From: Parcubacteria group bacterium | GTDB taxonomy: Bacteria > Patescibacteriota > Patescibacteriia > Patescibacteriales > GWC2-42-12 | Assembly: GCA_016188785.1 (NCBI GenBank) | Contig: JACPHD010000034.1 | Span: 1 to 54,009 of the forward strand | Direction of reading: 5' to 3' | DNA: 54,009 nt | Shown: positions 42,498 to 50,474 of the stretch, piece by piece | Position numbering within the stretch: position 1 is the stretch's first letter | How the letters are laid out: the number at the start of each line of letters is the position of its first letter | Notes under the pieces: model-generated | What the model saw: the letters and a program-made list of their open reading frames with translations, nothing else | Told to the model about the DNA's origin: nothing | Database searches by the model: none | Program-made: the position numbers and the translations under genes

Positions 42498-42627
42498 CAG
42501 ACTGTCCGAAAACTCGGAAATTCGTCATTCCCCTGAAAAGGGGAATCCAGAAAGAATTTAATCTTAGCCAAATATTTTTTCTGGATTCCTGCCTGCGCAG
42601 GAATGACGATACTTTTCGGACAGTCTG
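42498..42627. mobile_element. 130-bp MITE
   Basis: Perfect 15-bp terminal inverted repeats CAGACTGTCCGAAAA/TTTTCGGACAGTCTG flanked by a TAT direct repeat on each side. Subterminal GTCATTCC...GGAATCCAG units are themselves inverted. No coding capacity. A degraded relative lies at 4886-4985. It sits between two genes of the glycosyltransferase cassette. Confidence 0.85.
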
Positions 42628-42643
42628 TATCTCTCAAACAATT

Positions 42644-43294
42644 ATGTTTTTAAAACTGCTCTTTACCGACCTGCCGGAATTATTTTATACGATTAATCTA
42701 ACGCCGGGCATTTTGCTTAAGGTAATAAAATTCGGTCCCTTAACTCTATCTTTGACCTCAGGCATATTTTTAATATTTATCAGCCTGATATTTTTTTTAA
42801 TTTTTTATCTTAAAAAATTAGACGAAAAAAAATGCCAAACAATTTTACTTGGCTTAATTATTATGGCTTGGCTGCCGCTCTATATAAATTTTACTTATAA
42901 TAATCTTTATGATTTATCGGAAAATTTTAAAACATTAAAATTTAGCGATTCATCGAAGCGCGTCTTAAGATTATGCAATATGGACAGCCGGCAGAATGCC
43001 GGCGGCGTTTATTGTCATCTATTTTCTTTTTTTACTTTTATAAAAAACAACCTGCCGGCCGGAAACGAGGTTCAGCTTTTAACCTCGCCCGGGTTAGATG
43101 CTTATTTTAATTATTACTTATATCCGAATTATAAAATTGTTAAAAAAGCAGATTACGTTTTATTTTATTATCCGGGCGGCTATATTTATAAAAATAACAT
43201 TTTATATAAAAAACAAGATGGTAAAGATTTAATTATCGGCGAGTATAAAATGTTATTCATCAAAAATAATGCCGAATTTATTTTAAAAAAATAA
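42644..43294 (+). CDS. Membrane protein of unknown function in the glycosyltransferase cassette
   Basis: 216 residues. Two clear membrane spans (about 27-56 and 66-84) are followed by a soluble domain of about 130 residues, probably outside the cell, with NMDSRQNAGGVYCHLFSF and LTSPGLDAYFNYYLYPNYKI. The latter resembles the periplasmic part found after GT39-type enzymes, so it may be a partner of the next gene, 4 nt away. No catalytic residues are recognised. Confidence 0.7.
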   Translation: MFLKLLFTDLPELFYTINLTPGILLKVIKFGPLTLSLTSGIFLIFISLIFFLIFYLKKLDEKKCQTILLGLIIMAWLPLYINFTYNNLYDLSENFKTLKFSDSSKRVLRLCNMDSRQNAGGVYCHLFSFFTFIKNNLPAGNEVQLLTSPGLDAYFNYYLYPNYKIVKKADYVLFYYPGGYIYKNNILYKKQDGKDLIIGEYKMLFIKNNAEFILKK

Positions 43295-43298
43295 TAAC

Positions 43299-44651
43299 AT
43301 GGTAGTTTTAAAACTAACACTATTTTTTCTTTCCATATTTATACCCGGCTGGCTCGCGGAAAAACTTTGGCTTAAAAGCCGGGAATCTTTTTTATGCAAA
43401 CTGGCTTTGTCTTGGGGCATAGGCACAATTTTAATAACGCTTGAACTTTTTCTTTGGTTTTTTATTTTACGATTTAAATTTAACTTTTTTATATTCTATT
43501 TAATTTTAATAGCGCAAATCACTTTTTTATTTTATTTAATAATTAAAAATAAACTTAATTTTAAATTAAACCCGTTAAAATTAAGTTTGCCAAAAATTAA
43601 CCTCGGCCAGGCCATTGTTTTTATTCTCATTTTAATTCAAATAGCCTTTTTACTTCTTAACACCTTAATGCGTCCGCCAATCACTTACGATAATTTAGCC
43701 ATGTGGCAGTATAAGCCTAAGGTTTTGTTTTATGAAAATCAAATAAATTTTGACGAGCAAAAATATGCCTATCTGGGCGGCGGCGGACATATCAATTACC
43801 CTTGGCAAACGCCGCTTTTATCTTATTGGCTGTACGCTAATCTCGGCGAATTTAATGACCTGGCCGGCAATTTAATCAATCTGGTTTATTATCTGGCTAT
43901 TTTAATAATAATTTATTATTTTTTAAGAAACTATTTATCCAGCCTAATCAGCCTGATTTTTGTCTGGCTTTTTTCCACTCTGCCTCTGCCGTTTTATCAC
44001 GCTTACAACGGTTACGCCGATTTGATCTTAAGCTACTATCTTTTGCTGGCCTTTACATTTTTATTTTATTGGCTGGAAACGCGAGAAAAAAAGCAACTGC
44101 TGGCCTCCGGCGTATTTTTCGGCTGCGCTTTATTCGTTAAAAATGACGCTTTGATTTTCGCTATCGCCGGGTTGACGGTTATTTTAATAAAATCTTTAAT
44201 CATAGACAAAAAAATTACAACCGCCCTGAAAGCTGGCGGTTTTTATTCGCTGGCGATTATTTTGCCGCTCTGGCCCTGGCTATTTTTTAAAGCGAAGTAT
44301 CATCTGTCTTTTTCCAATGTTGGCCCCGGACTCGGTTATCATGCCGGCGTCTGGACAAATATCTACCAAGCCTTATTTTTAAATAACAGTTTTAATATTT
44401 GGTGGTTCGCGGTTATAGTAAGTTTGCTGGCGAACGTAATAAAAATTAAAAAACAAAATAGCCTGCTATTAGGTTGGTTGTTTTTAATTTTTTGCTTTCT
44501 CGGCCTAGCCGCGCTTTATCTGTTGACGGAAGAATACCGCTTTGCCATTGATAACACGGCGCTATCAAGAAACCTTTTGGCCTTAATTCCTGTTTCAGTA
44601 GTTTTGACGGCCGTATCTTTCGCGTCTAAGGCCGGACAGCCCGCTGAATGA
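43299..44651 (+). CDS. GT39/ArnT-like polytopic glycosyltransferase
   Basis: A 450-residue protein with about ten membrane spans. The first large outside loop has RPPITYDNLAMWQYKPK with the acidic residue expected of PMT-like lipid-linked sugar transferases, and a later HINYPWQTPLLSYW. It would move sugar from a polyprenyl carrier to an acceptor outside the membrane. It is translationally close to the gene before it, and the DPM1-like enzyme upstream could make its donor. Confidence 0.75.
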   Translation: MVVLKLTLFFLSIFIPGWLAEKLWLKSRESFLCKLALSWGIGTILITLELFLWFFILRFKFNFFIFYLILIAQITFLFYLIIKNKLNFKLNPLKLSLPKINLGQAIVFILILIQIAFLLLNTLMRPPITYDNLAMWQYKPKVLFYENQINFDEQKYAYLGGGGHINYPWQTPLLSYWLYANLGEFNDLAGNLINLVYYLAILIIIYYFLRNYLSSLISLIFVWLFSTLPLPFYHAYNGYADLILSYYLLLAFTFLFYWLETREKKQLLASGVFFGCALFVKNDALIFAIAGLTVILIKSLIIDKKITTALKAGGFYSLAIILPLWPWLFFKAKYHLSFSNVGPGLGYHAGVWTNIYQALFLNNSFNIWWFAVIVSLLANVIKIKKQNSLLLGWLFLIFCFLGLAALYLLTEEYRFAIDNTALSRNLLALIPVSVVLTAVSFASKAGQPAE

Positions 44652-44689
44652 CAACTAAATCTGGCTTTGTTATAATAAAAGTATCCTCG

Positions 44690-44735
44690 CATTTCATTTG
44701 TAAATTTGTAACAGATTTGTAATTCTTATACAATA
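44690..44735. repeat. AT-rich spacer repeat, family C
   Basis: CATTTGTAAATTTGTAACAGATTTGTAATTC directly upstream of galT. Confidence 0.55.
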
Positions 44736-44738
44736 CTC

Positions 44739-45656
44739 ATGCTAAAATCCGAAATTAGAAAAGACTATTTATTAAATAAATATGTCATCATTACGCCCGG
44801 GCGCGCCAAACGGCCGCGCGACATCAAGGAGCAGACGATTATCTCCCGCGTCACCAGCTGTCCGTTTTGCCAGGAAAAATTAAACCCTAAAAATATTTTA
44901 GACCGGCTGGACGCGCCTGAAAGCGAAATTTTAAGCATAAAAAACATTTTTCCGGCCGTCAGCTTAGACAATAAAAAAGCCTACGGCAGCCAGGAAGTGA
45001 TTATTGAAACTACTGATCATAAAAAAGAATTGCACAATATGTCCGAAGCGCAAATTGAGCAACTGCTCCGCATGTATGCTAAACGCACCCAGGCCATAAA
45101 TAAAATAAAAAACCTAGATTATATTTTATGCTTTAAAAACCAGGGTTCAAAAGCCGGAGCTTCCATCGTGCACGCCCATTCGCAAATTTTCGCCACTGAT
45201 ATTATGCCGCCGGAAATAAAACAAGAACTGGAACTGGCGCGACAATATAAACTAAAACATCAAGCCTGCGCCTATTGTGATATTATTAAGCGTGAAATAA
45301 AATCTCCGCGCAAAATTTACGCGGACAAATTCGTAGCCGCTTTCGCGCCTTACGCCAGCCAATATCATTACGAAGCCTGGATTTTCACTAAACGGCATTT
45401 AGATAATATCACTAAATTAAATGACCATGAATTTAAAGCTTTTGCCAAAACGTTGAAAAAAATTTTATTAAAACTAAGCCAGCTTAACCTGTCTTTTAAC
45501 TACTTTCTGCATCAAGCCGTTTCCGACCGCGACCAGCACTTTTATTTAAAAATTCAGCCGCGCGACAGCATCTGGGCCGGCGTGGAATTAGGCTCCGGTT
45601 TGGTTATCAATTCGATCCCGCCGGAAGAAGCGGCCGAATTCTATAAAACACGATAA
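44739..45656 (+). CDS. galT: Galactose-1-phosphate uridylyltransferase
   Basis: A 305-residue HIT-superfamily enzyme of the Leloir pathway. Catalytic HAHSQIFA near residue 145 carries the nucleophilic histidine; zinc ligands are in SCPFCQEKL near 45 and CAYCDIIKRE; the second domain has YHYEAWIFTKRH. In CPR the enzyme may act on other NDP-sugars, supplying donors to the cassette upstream. Its first 22 nt are duplicated before the GT2 gene. Confidence 0.9.
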   Translation: MLKSEIRKDYLLNKYVIITPGRAKRPRDIKEQTIISRVTSCPFCQEKLNPKNILDRLDAPESEILSIKNIFPAVSLDNKKAYGSQEVIIETTDHKKELHNMSEAQIEQLLRMYAKRTQAINKIKNLDYILCFKNQGSKAGASIVHAHSQIFATDIMPPEIKQELELARQYKLKHQACAYCDIIKREIKSPRKIYADKFVAAFAPYASQYHYEAWIFTKRHLDNITKLNDHEFKAFAKTLKKILLKLSQLNLSFNYFLHQAVSDRDQHFYLKIQPRDSIWAGVELGSGLVINSIPPEEAAEFYKTR

Positions 45657-45709
45657 AAATTTATTTACATGTATTTATAAAATTCTCAACTAGTTATTTT
45701 GATATCATA

Positions 45710-45808
45710 AATTTTCAATTATCAATTACCAATTTTCAATGAATTTTCAATGCCATAATTTTCAATTGAAAATTAAATAATTTAATCATTCATTGAAAAT
45801 TGAAAATT
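45710..45808. repeat. AT-rich spacer repeat, family A
   Basis: ATTTTCAATTATCAATTACCAATTTTCAATG followed by CATTGAAAATTGAAAATTCG; forms a long A/T palindrome between galT and the rRNA promoter. Confidence 0.65.
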
Positions 45809-45905
45809 CGTAAATTGAGAAGTAACAAATCTAAGTTATAATACCGCTAATTTAAGCTAAAAAATTATAAATATTAAAAATAGTCTTAAAATTAACCTTT
45901 TGTTC

Positions 45906-45934
45906 TTGACATTTGTTAAAATTTTCTTTAATAT
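45906..45934 (+). promoter_or_regulatory. 16S rRNA promoter
   Basis: TTGACA, 17-bp spacer, TAATAT. It is the best promoter in the 720-nt stretch between galT and the 16S gene, leaving a leader of about 440 nt. Confidence 0.65.
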
Positions 45935-46009
45935 TATGTATACAAGTAAATTTATTCGTAAATTACGAAATCTATTGAATAAATAACCAGCACAACTTGA
46001 AAACACATG

Positions 46010-46065
46010 AAGAAAAAAACAGTGATAGTTGCTCTGGCAAATATCTCTGTTTTTTTCTTTCTTAA
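46010..46065 (+). terminator. Attenuator-like hairpin in the rRNA leader
   Basis: AAGAAAAAAACAG and CTGTTTTTTTCTT pair perfectly over 13 bp with a 25-nt loop that includes TTGCTCT. It resembles a terminator early in the leader, so antitermination or attenuation of rRNA transcription is possible. Confidence 0.55.
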
Positions 46066-46132
46066 AGATTGAAAACGCAACTTAACAATTTACGCTTTGT
46101 AAAATATACGCAGCAGCTTTTTACAAAGCATG

Positions 46133-46153
46133 TTTAGTGCTAACAGGCGCTAA
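46133..46153 (+). other. 16S processing stem, 5' strand
   Basis: TTTAGTGCTAACAGGCGCTAA pairs along 21 nt (one G-U) with 49119-49139 beyond the 16S 3' end: the expected RNase III substrate for excising 16S precursor. Confidence 0.85.
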
Positions 46154-46270
46154 TTCAAAATTAGAAGAATTAATTTCTTCAAATACACCCAGTGAAATTC
46201 GCTTTGCGACTATTTCACGGGGTAAATTTTTGCGTGTTTTTTAAAATACGTAACATGGAGCTACCATGGA

Positions 46271-46352
46271 AAAAACTTATTGAGAGTTTGACCCCGCCTC
46301 GGCGGGGTGAACGCTGACTCAACTTCGTTGAGAGCGTTCCTAACTTTCGCTA
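46271..46352 (+). repeat. Copy of the 16S 5' end with a replaced hairpin
   Basis: AAACTTATTGAGAGTTTGA at 46273-46291 and TGAACGCTG at 46308 repeat the first 40 nt of 16S. Between them the native TCCTGGCTCAGGA is replaced by CCCCGCCTCGGCGGGG. GAACGCT and AGCGTTC then close a second stem with CTCAAC/GTTGAG, and CCTA/TAGG a third. Confidence 0.85.
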
Positions 46353-46385
46353 GGATTCAAGTAAACCTAGTAAAATAAACTTATT

Positions 46386-46425
<40 letters not shown>

Positions 46426-46672
46426 TCTAAGGCATGCAAGTCGAACGCGCCTCCGCTCTTCACTGCGTGAAGAGCTTCGGACGCGCAAGCGCCCTATCAT
46501 AAAATAGGGAGCTTGCTCACCGTAGCTCATGCGTAGCGATGAGCGGAGGTGAGTGGCAAACGGGTGCGTAACACATTGGTAACTTACCCCGAAGTCATGA
46601 ATAAGCTTGCGAAAGCGGGTCTAATACATGATGGAAGCGAGGGGACTAAAGTCATTCTCGCTTAAAGCCTCG

Positions 46673-46688
46673 CCCCGCATCTGCGGGG
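46673..46688. repeat. Palindrome inserted in a 16S variable helix (5' domain)
   Basis: CCCCGCATCTGCGGGG caps the helix near E. coli positions 180-220; it is the reverse complement of the hairpin at 35541-35556. Confidence 0.75.
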
Positions 46689-47245
46689 CGGGGCGCTTCG
46701 GGAAAGGCCTATGGCCTATCAGCTAGTTGGCGAGGTAAAAGCTCACCAAGGCAACGACGGGTAGCGGGTGTGAGAGCATGGCCCGCCTCACTGGGACTGA
46801 GACACTGCCCAGACTCCTACGGGAGGCTGCAGTCAAGAATATTCCCCAATGGCCGAAAGGCTGAGGGAGCGACGCCGCGTGTATGAGGAAGCCCTTCGGG
46901 GTGTAAAATACTTTTAACCGGGACGAATCAATGACGGTACCGGTTGAATAAGGGGCTGCTAAACTCGTGCCAGCAGCAGCGGTAATACGAGTGCCCCAAG
47001 CGTTATCCGGATTTATTGGGCGTAAAGCGTACGTAGGCGGTTTATCGCATCTCCTGTTAAATCCCGAGGCTCAACCTCGGGGCCGCGGGAGAGATGGCTA
47101 AACTAGAGACCGGGAGAGGCAAGTGGAATTGCTGGTGTAGGGGTTAAATCCGTTAATATCAGCAAGAACACCTAATGTGAAGACAGCTTGCTAGAACGGT
47201 TCTGACGCTAAGGTACGAAAGCGTGGGGAGCGAATGGGATTAGAT

Positions 47246-48305
47246 AATCCATGCCCGCTCATAAAATATAGGTAAAAGGTGTCTCTTTTGACGGCGACGT
47301 CAAGATGAAAATTCAGCTATATCGGGGAAACTCCTGACAAAATGAGGTTTTACTGGCCTCGCCAGGACAATCCCGAGGGAAGTTCCATGGCCCGAAAAGC
47401 CATGATGAACCCCGTAGAGACTATGAAGTTGGTTTCGAGATAGAAGGCGCATTAATTAAAATATATGAATCATTATGTGCCTTTGTCGGATCGCGCCAAG
47501 GAAATTATTCTTGGCTCGCTTTTAGGGGATGGATCATTAAAGATCCATGATAAATACAAGAATGCCAGATTTTCTTTCAGGCATTCCGAGGCGCAAAAAG
47601 ATTATTTCTTCTGGAAAGTAAAAAATCTGAAAGAAATATCTTCAAAAAATTGCGTTTTTTGGCAGGAAAACAACGGCGGATTCAGTTCTAATAAAAAAAT
47701 CAGGTATCAAAGCTTGGCCTTGCCGTCGCTTACTGAAATTTATCAACTTACCCATAAGAAAAAAAAATTGCGTATCAGCCGGAGATGGCTGAACAAAATG
47801 ACAGCTCTGTCATTGGCTATTTGGTGGTTTGATGACGGTTCGCTGATTGCCAACGGCCGCAAAGGAGTATTTTGCACAGATGGTTTTGACGAAAAAAGCG
47901 TTAAAACTCTAGCGCAATACTTCTTGGTCGTTTGGAAAATCAAGACTAAAGTCGCGCCAATTACCAGAAAAAGGCGGGGGGAGCAGAAAAAATATTGGCG
48001 GCTCTGGCTGTATTCAACGGAAGAGCTGAAAAAATTTCTGCGGCTGATATTGCCGCAGACGCCGACGGCAAGCGCTTTGTCGAAAGTCGCGCTTCTCTAC
48101 AATGATCAACAACTTCAACAACGCTGGATATCTGAAATAGTTCAGTTAAGCCGTTTTTCTCTATCTGCCATTATGGCAGAATATGAGAAAAAACGCGCTA
48201 AATGGAGCCGTTACAGATAAAGATCTAGTCCGGACTTCATGGTAACATGAAGAATGGGACAGAAATGTTCCCATCAATTGCTAAAAGCAATTTGCAACAA
48301 ATTCA
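47246..48305 (+). mobile_element. Group I intron with homing endonuclease in 16S rRNA
   Basis: A 1,060-nt insertion at about E. coli position 793/794, in the 790 loop (GGATTAGAT|ACCCCAG). P1 pairs exon AGAT with intron TGTCT including a U-G at the splice site; the adjacent GGT can form P10 with exon ACC. Core elements resembling P/Q (ATCGGGGAAACTCC, ACAATCCCGAG), R (GTAGAGACTA) and S (AAGATCTAGTCC) are visible. The endonuclease ORF lies between R and S, i.e. in the P8 region. The predicted last intron base is A, where nearly all group I introns have G. Confidence 0.85.
47465..48220 (+). CDS. LAGLIDADG homing endonuclease
   Basis: A 251-residue monomeric enzyme with two LAGLIDADG helices: EIILGSLLGDGSL near residue 14 and SLAIWWFDDGSL near 116; the acidic Asp residues are at the catalytic positions. 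It should cut intronless 16S alleles and spread the intron. The stop codon overlaps the S core element of the intron (TAAAGATCTAGTCC), so coding and ribozyme sequences are interlocked. The start ATG follows AATTAAAATAT without a clear ribosome site. Confidence 0.95.
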   Translation: MNHYVPLSDRAKEIILGSLLGDGSLKIHDKYKNARFSFRHSEAQKDYFFWKVKNLKEISSKNCVFWQENNGGFSSNKKIRYQSLALPSLTEIYQLTHKKKKLRISRRWLNKMTALSLAIWWFDDGSLIANGRKGVFCTDGFDEKSVKTLAQYFLVVWKIKTKVAPITRKRRGEQKKYWRLWLYSTEELKKFLRLILPQTPTASALSKVALLYNDQQLQQRWISEIVQLSRFSLSAIMAEYEKKRAKWSRYR

Positions 48306-48441
48306 ACCCCAGTAGTCCACGCCGTAAACGATGGATGCTGAGCATTGGAAGTATCGACCCTTCCAGTGCTGTCTACCTAAGTTAACACCTTAAGCATCCC
48401 GCCTGGGGAGTACGAGCGCAAGCTTAAAACTCAAAGGAATA

Positions 48442-48485
<44 letters not shown>

Positions 48486-48567
48486 AGTAAGCGAGGAACC
48501 TCACCAAGGTTTGACATCCGGCTGCAGACCCCTGGAAACAGGGGAGCCTTCGAGGGTGCCGGACAGA

Positions 48568-48604
<37 letters not shown>

Positions 48605-48890
48605 ACCGTTAATTCGGGAAACGAGCGCAACCCCTATCCTATGTTTCATGTGTCATAGGAAACTGCCCGCTTTAAGTGGGAGGAAGGTGGGGATGACGTC
48701 AAATCAGCATGGTTCTTACACCTTGGGCGACACACGTGCTACAATGGGAAGCACAAAGGGACGCCAAAGCGTAAGCTGGAGCAAATCCTTTAAAACTTCT
48801 CTCAGTTCGGATTGAGGTCTGCAACTCGACCTCATGAAGCTGGAATCGCTAGTAAACGTGGATCAGCCACGCCACGGTAATGCCCGAAGG

Positions 48891-48906
48891 CCCCGCATTT
48901 GCGGGG
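48891..48906. repeat. Palindrome in 16S helix 44
   Basis: CCCCGCATTTGCGGGG near the tip of helix 44 (E. coli about 1450), same family as 46673-46688 and 35541-35556. Confidence 0.7.
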
Positions 48907-49007
48907 ACGAAGGTAGGATCGATGATAGGGACGAAGTCGTAACAAGGCATCCGTAGCGGAAGCTGTGGATGGATCACCTCCTTTCTAGGGAGAAAAAAGA
49001 ATTTTCG

Positions 49008-49110
49008 ATTGCAGATTTTCGATTTACGATTTCTGCGCGGAAATTCATAGTCGAAATTTTAGAGGCGAATTTGATTTTAAATCTAAAATCTAAAATCTAA
49101 AATCTAAAAT
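49008..49110. repeat. AT-rich spacer repeat, family B
   Basis: GATTTTCGATTTACGATTTC followed by tandem AAATCTAAAATCTAAAATC, just inside the 16S processing stem. Confidence 0.65.
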
Positions 49111-49118
49111 TACCAGAG

Positions 49119-49139
49119 TTAGCGCCTGTTAGTACTAAA
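49119..49139 (+). other. 16S processing stem, 3' strand
   Basis: TTAGCGCCTGTTAGTACTAAA; partner of 46133-46153. Confidence 0.85.
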
Positions 49140-49277
49140 TATAGTTAAAAGTTATAAAGTCCATAAAGTCAAAATTCAATGACTTTAAAGACTTTAGATT
49201 TTCAGACTTTTGACTCAAACAAATAGTTTATGGGCCTATTTGTCCCCCCTTCGCTAAAGCTACGGAGGATAAATTAT

Positions 49278-49322
49278 AAAAAGACTGGTCCTAAATTATT
49301 TGGCAACAGTCTTTTTATTTTT
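49278..49322 (+). terminator. Terminator between 16S and tRNA-Ile
   Basis: AAAAAGACTG pairs perfectly with CAGTCTTTTT, followed by ATTTTTT, and ends only 6-8 nt before tRNA-Ile. The 16S transcript probably ends here. Confidence 0.8.
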
Positions 49323-49327
49323 TACAA

Positions 49328-49401
<74 letters not shown>

Positions 49402-49407
49402 CCGAGT

Positions 49408-49478
49408 AAATTTTCGATTTATAATTTTCGATTTTAGATTTAAAATCTTCAATCGAAAATCTTAAATCTTAAATTTCT
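49408..49478. repeat. AT-rich spacer repeat, family B
   Basis: TTTTCGATTTATAATTTTCG and inverse between tRNA-Ile and tRNA-fMet. Confidence 0.65.
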
Positions 49479-49482
49479 ACAT

Positions 49483-49558
49483 CGCGGGGTAGAGCAGTTG
49501 GCAGCTCGCCAGGCCCATAACCTGGAGGCCGTGGGTTCGAATCCCACCCCCGCAACCA
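49483..49558 (+). tRNA. Initiator tRNA-fMet (CAU)
   Basis: C1 faces A72 (no pair) and A11 pairs with U24, the two marks of bacterial initiators; CCA is encoded. The anticodon stem is CCAGG/CCTGG, so the usual three G-C pairs are reduced to two plus A29-U41, and position 33 is C instead of the near-universal U (loop CCCATAA). Confidence 0.93.
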
Positions 49559-49560
49559 AG

Positions 49561-49630
49561 ATATTTGCGATTTATAATTTTCGATTTTAGATTTAATTCG
49601 CAAATCGAAAATCTGAAATCTGAAATTACC
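49561..49630. repeat. AT-rich spacer repeat, family B
   Basis: Same unit as the previous spacer, between tRNA-fMet and tRNA-Phe. Confidence 0.65.
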
Positions 49631-49632
49631 AC

Positions 49633-49707
49633 GCCTCGGTAGCTCAGTGGTAGAGCAAACGACTGAAAATCGTTGTGTCGTCAGTTCGATTCTGACCCGG
49701 GGCACCA
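49633..49707 (+). tRNA. tRNA-Phe (anticodon GAA)
   Basis: Acceptor GCCTCGG/CCGGGGC with one G-U, anticodon loop CTGAAAA, A73 and encoded CCA. Confidence 0.95.
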
Positions 49708-49708
49708 A

Positions 49709-49783
49709 GTTATTCTCGATTTTTGATTTGCGATTTTTAATTTTGTTATAAATCGCAAATCAAAAATCTTAAATCTGAAATAC
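49709..49783. repeat. AT-rich spacer repeat, family B
   Basis: Same unit again, between tRNA-Phe and tRNA-Pro. Confidence 0.65.
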
Positions 49784-49786
49784 CTT

Positions 49787-49860
49787 CGGGCTGTAGTATA
49801 ACGGTAGTACGTCTGCTTTGGGAGCAGATAGCCTGGGTTCAATTCCCAGCAGCCCGACCA
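49787..49860 (+). tRNA. tRNA-Pro (anticodon UGG)
   Basis: C1-G72 start typical of proline, acceptor CGGGCTG/CAGCCCG, anticodon loop TTTGGGA, A73 and encoded CCA. Confidence 0.95.
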
Positions 49861-49865
49861 AGTTA

Positions 49866-50391
49866 GACATTGAGGGTTTTCGGAAGAAGATACGCGCTCG
49901 CTTCGCTCGCGCGCTGGGGGGATTTTATTCTGATTTCCCGCCACAATCCGCCATTCGCCCGACCAATCCCAGCCGACTTTTTTGTCCAGCAGGCGGCGGT
50001 TCGTTCCAATTTTTTCCGCCAATGATTTTATTTCGTAAAAATCATTGGACAAAGCCAGTTTTTTAGCGTGGTGAGCGGTATTTATCCAATTCCGCAAAGG
50101 TTCAATCCAATTGTTTCCCCGCCTGCCTACGCCTATCCAGCTTTTGTTGAGATTAGACAAATTTTTATCGCTGACATTCTTATTCGCGTTATTCCACGGT
50201 AACGGCATTGGCGGGCAAGCCTTTCGCCCAAAATCACCCTGAGCCTGTCGAAGAGTTGTTTTTGTTTGTACTAATTCGTTCTTTTTAGCTAAATAAATAT
50301 CTTTCTCAACCGTGCCGTCTAAATAGCCGTTGACCAGTTTATCAAGTTTCGCTTCCGCTTGTTTTAACTTCTCTTCTAAAGACCGCGTCTT
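49866..50391 (-). pseudogene. C-terminal remnant of a serine site-specific recombinase
   Basis: An open minus-strand stretch encodes the coiled-coil (SLEEKLKQAEAKLDKLVNGY) and the tail of large serine recombinases (NWIEPLRNWINTAHHAKKLA, KSLAEKIGTNRRLLDKKVG). The catalytic N-terminal domain is missing, with a stop immediately upstream. Palindromes have been inserted in the coding sequence: CCTGAGCCTGTCGAAG near 50240, GGCGGGCAAGCCTTTCGCCC near 50212 and GCGCTCGCTTCGCTCGCGCGC near 49894. It abuts the 3' end of tRNA-Pro, a common integration site. No other gene is seen in 49861-50474. Confidence 0.7.
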
Positions 50392-50474
50392 TTATTTAAG
50401 TATAATCTATAAGCGTTTTTGAATCAATCCACATTTAGCTTGCCAAAATATTTAAAAATTTTTATACTAACCGC

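Noticed and set aside
49278-49322. Riboswitch or leader upstream of tRNA-Ile
   Set aside because: The hairpin is a simple 10-bp intrinsic terminator with a T tract and no aptamer-like structure.
49469-50208. ORFs across the tRNA cluster on the minus strand (79 and 175 aa)
   Set aside because: Most of their length is antisense tRNA and spacer repeat; only the part beyond the tRNA-Pro end is real recombinase remnant.
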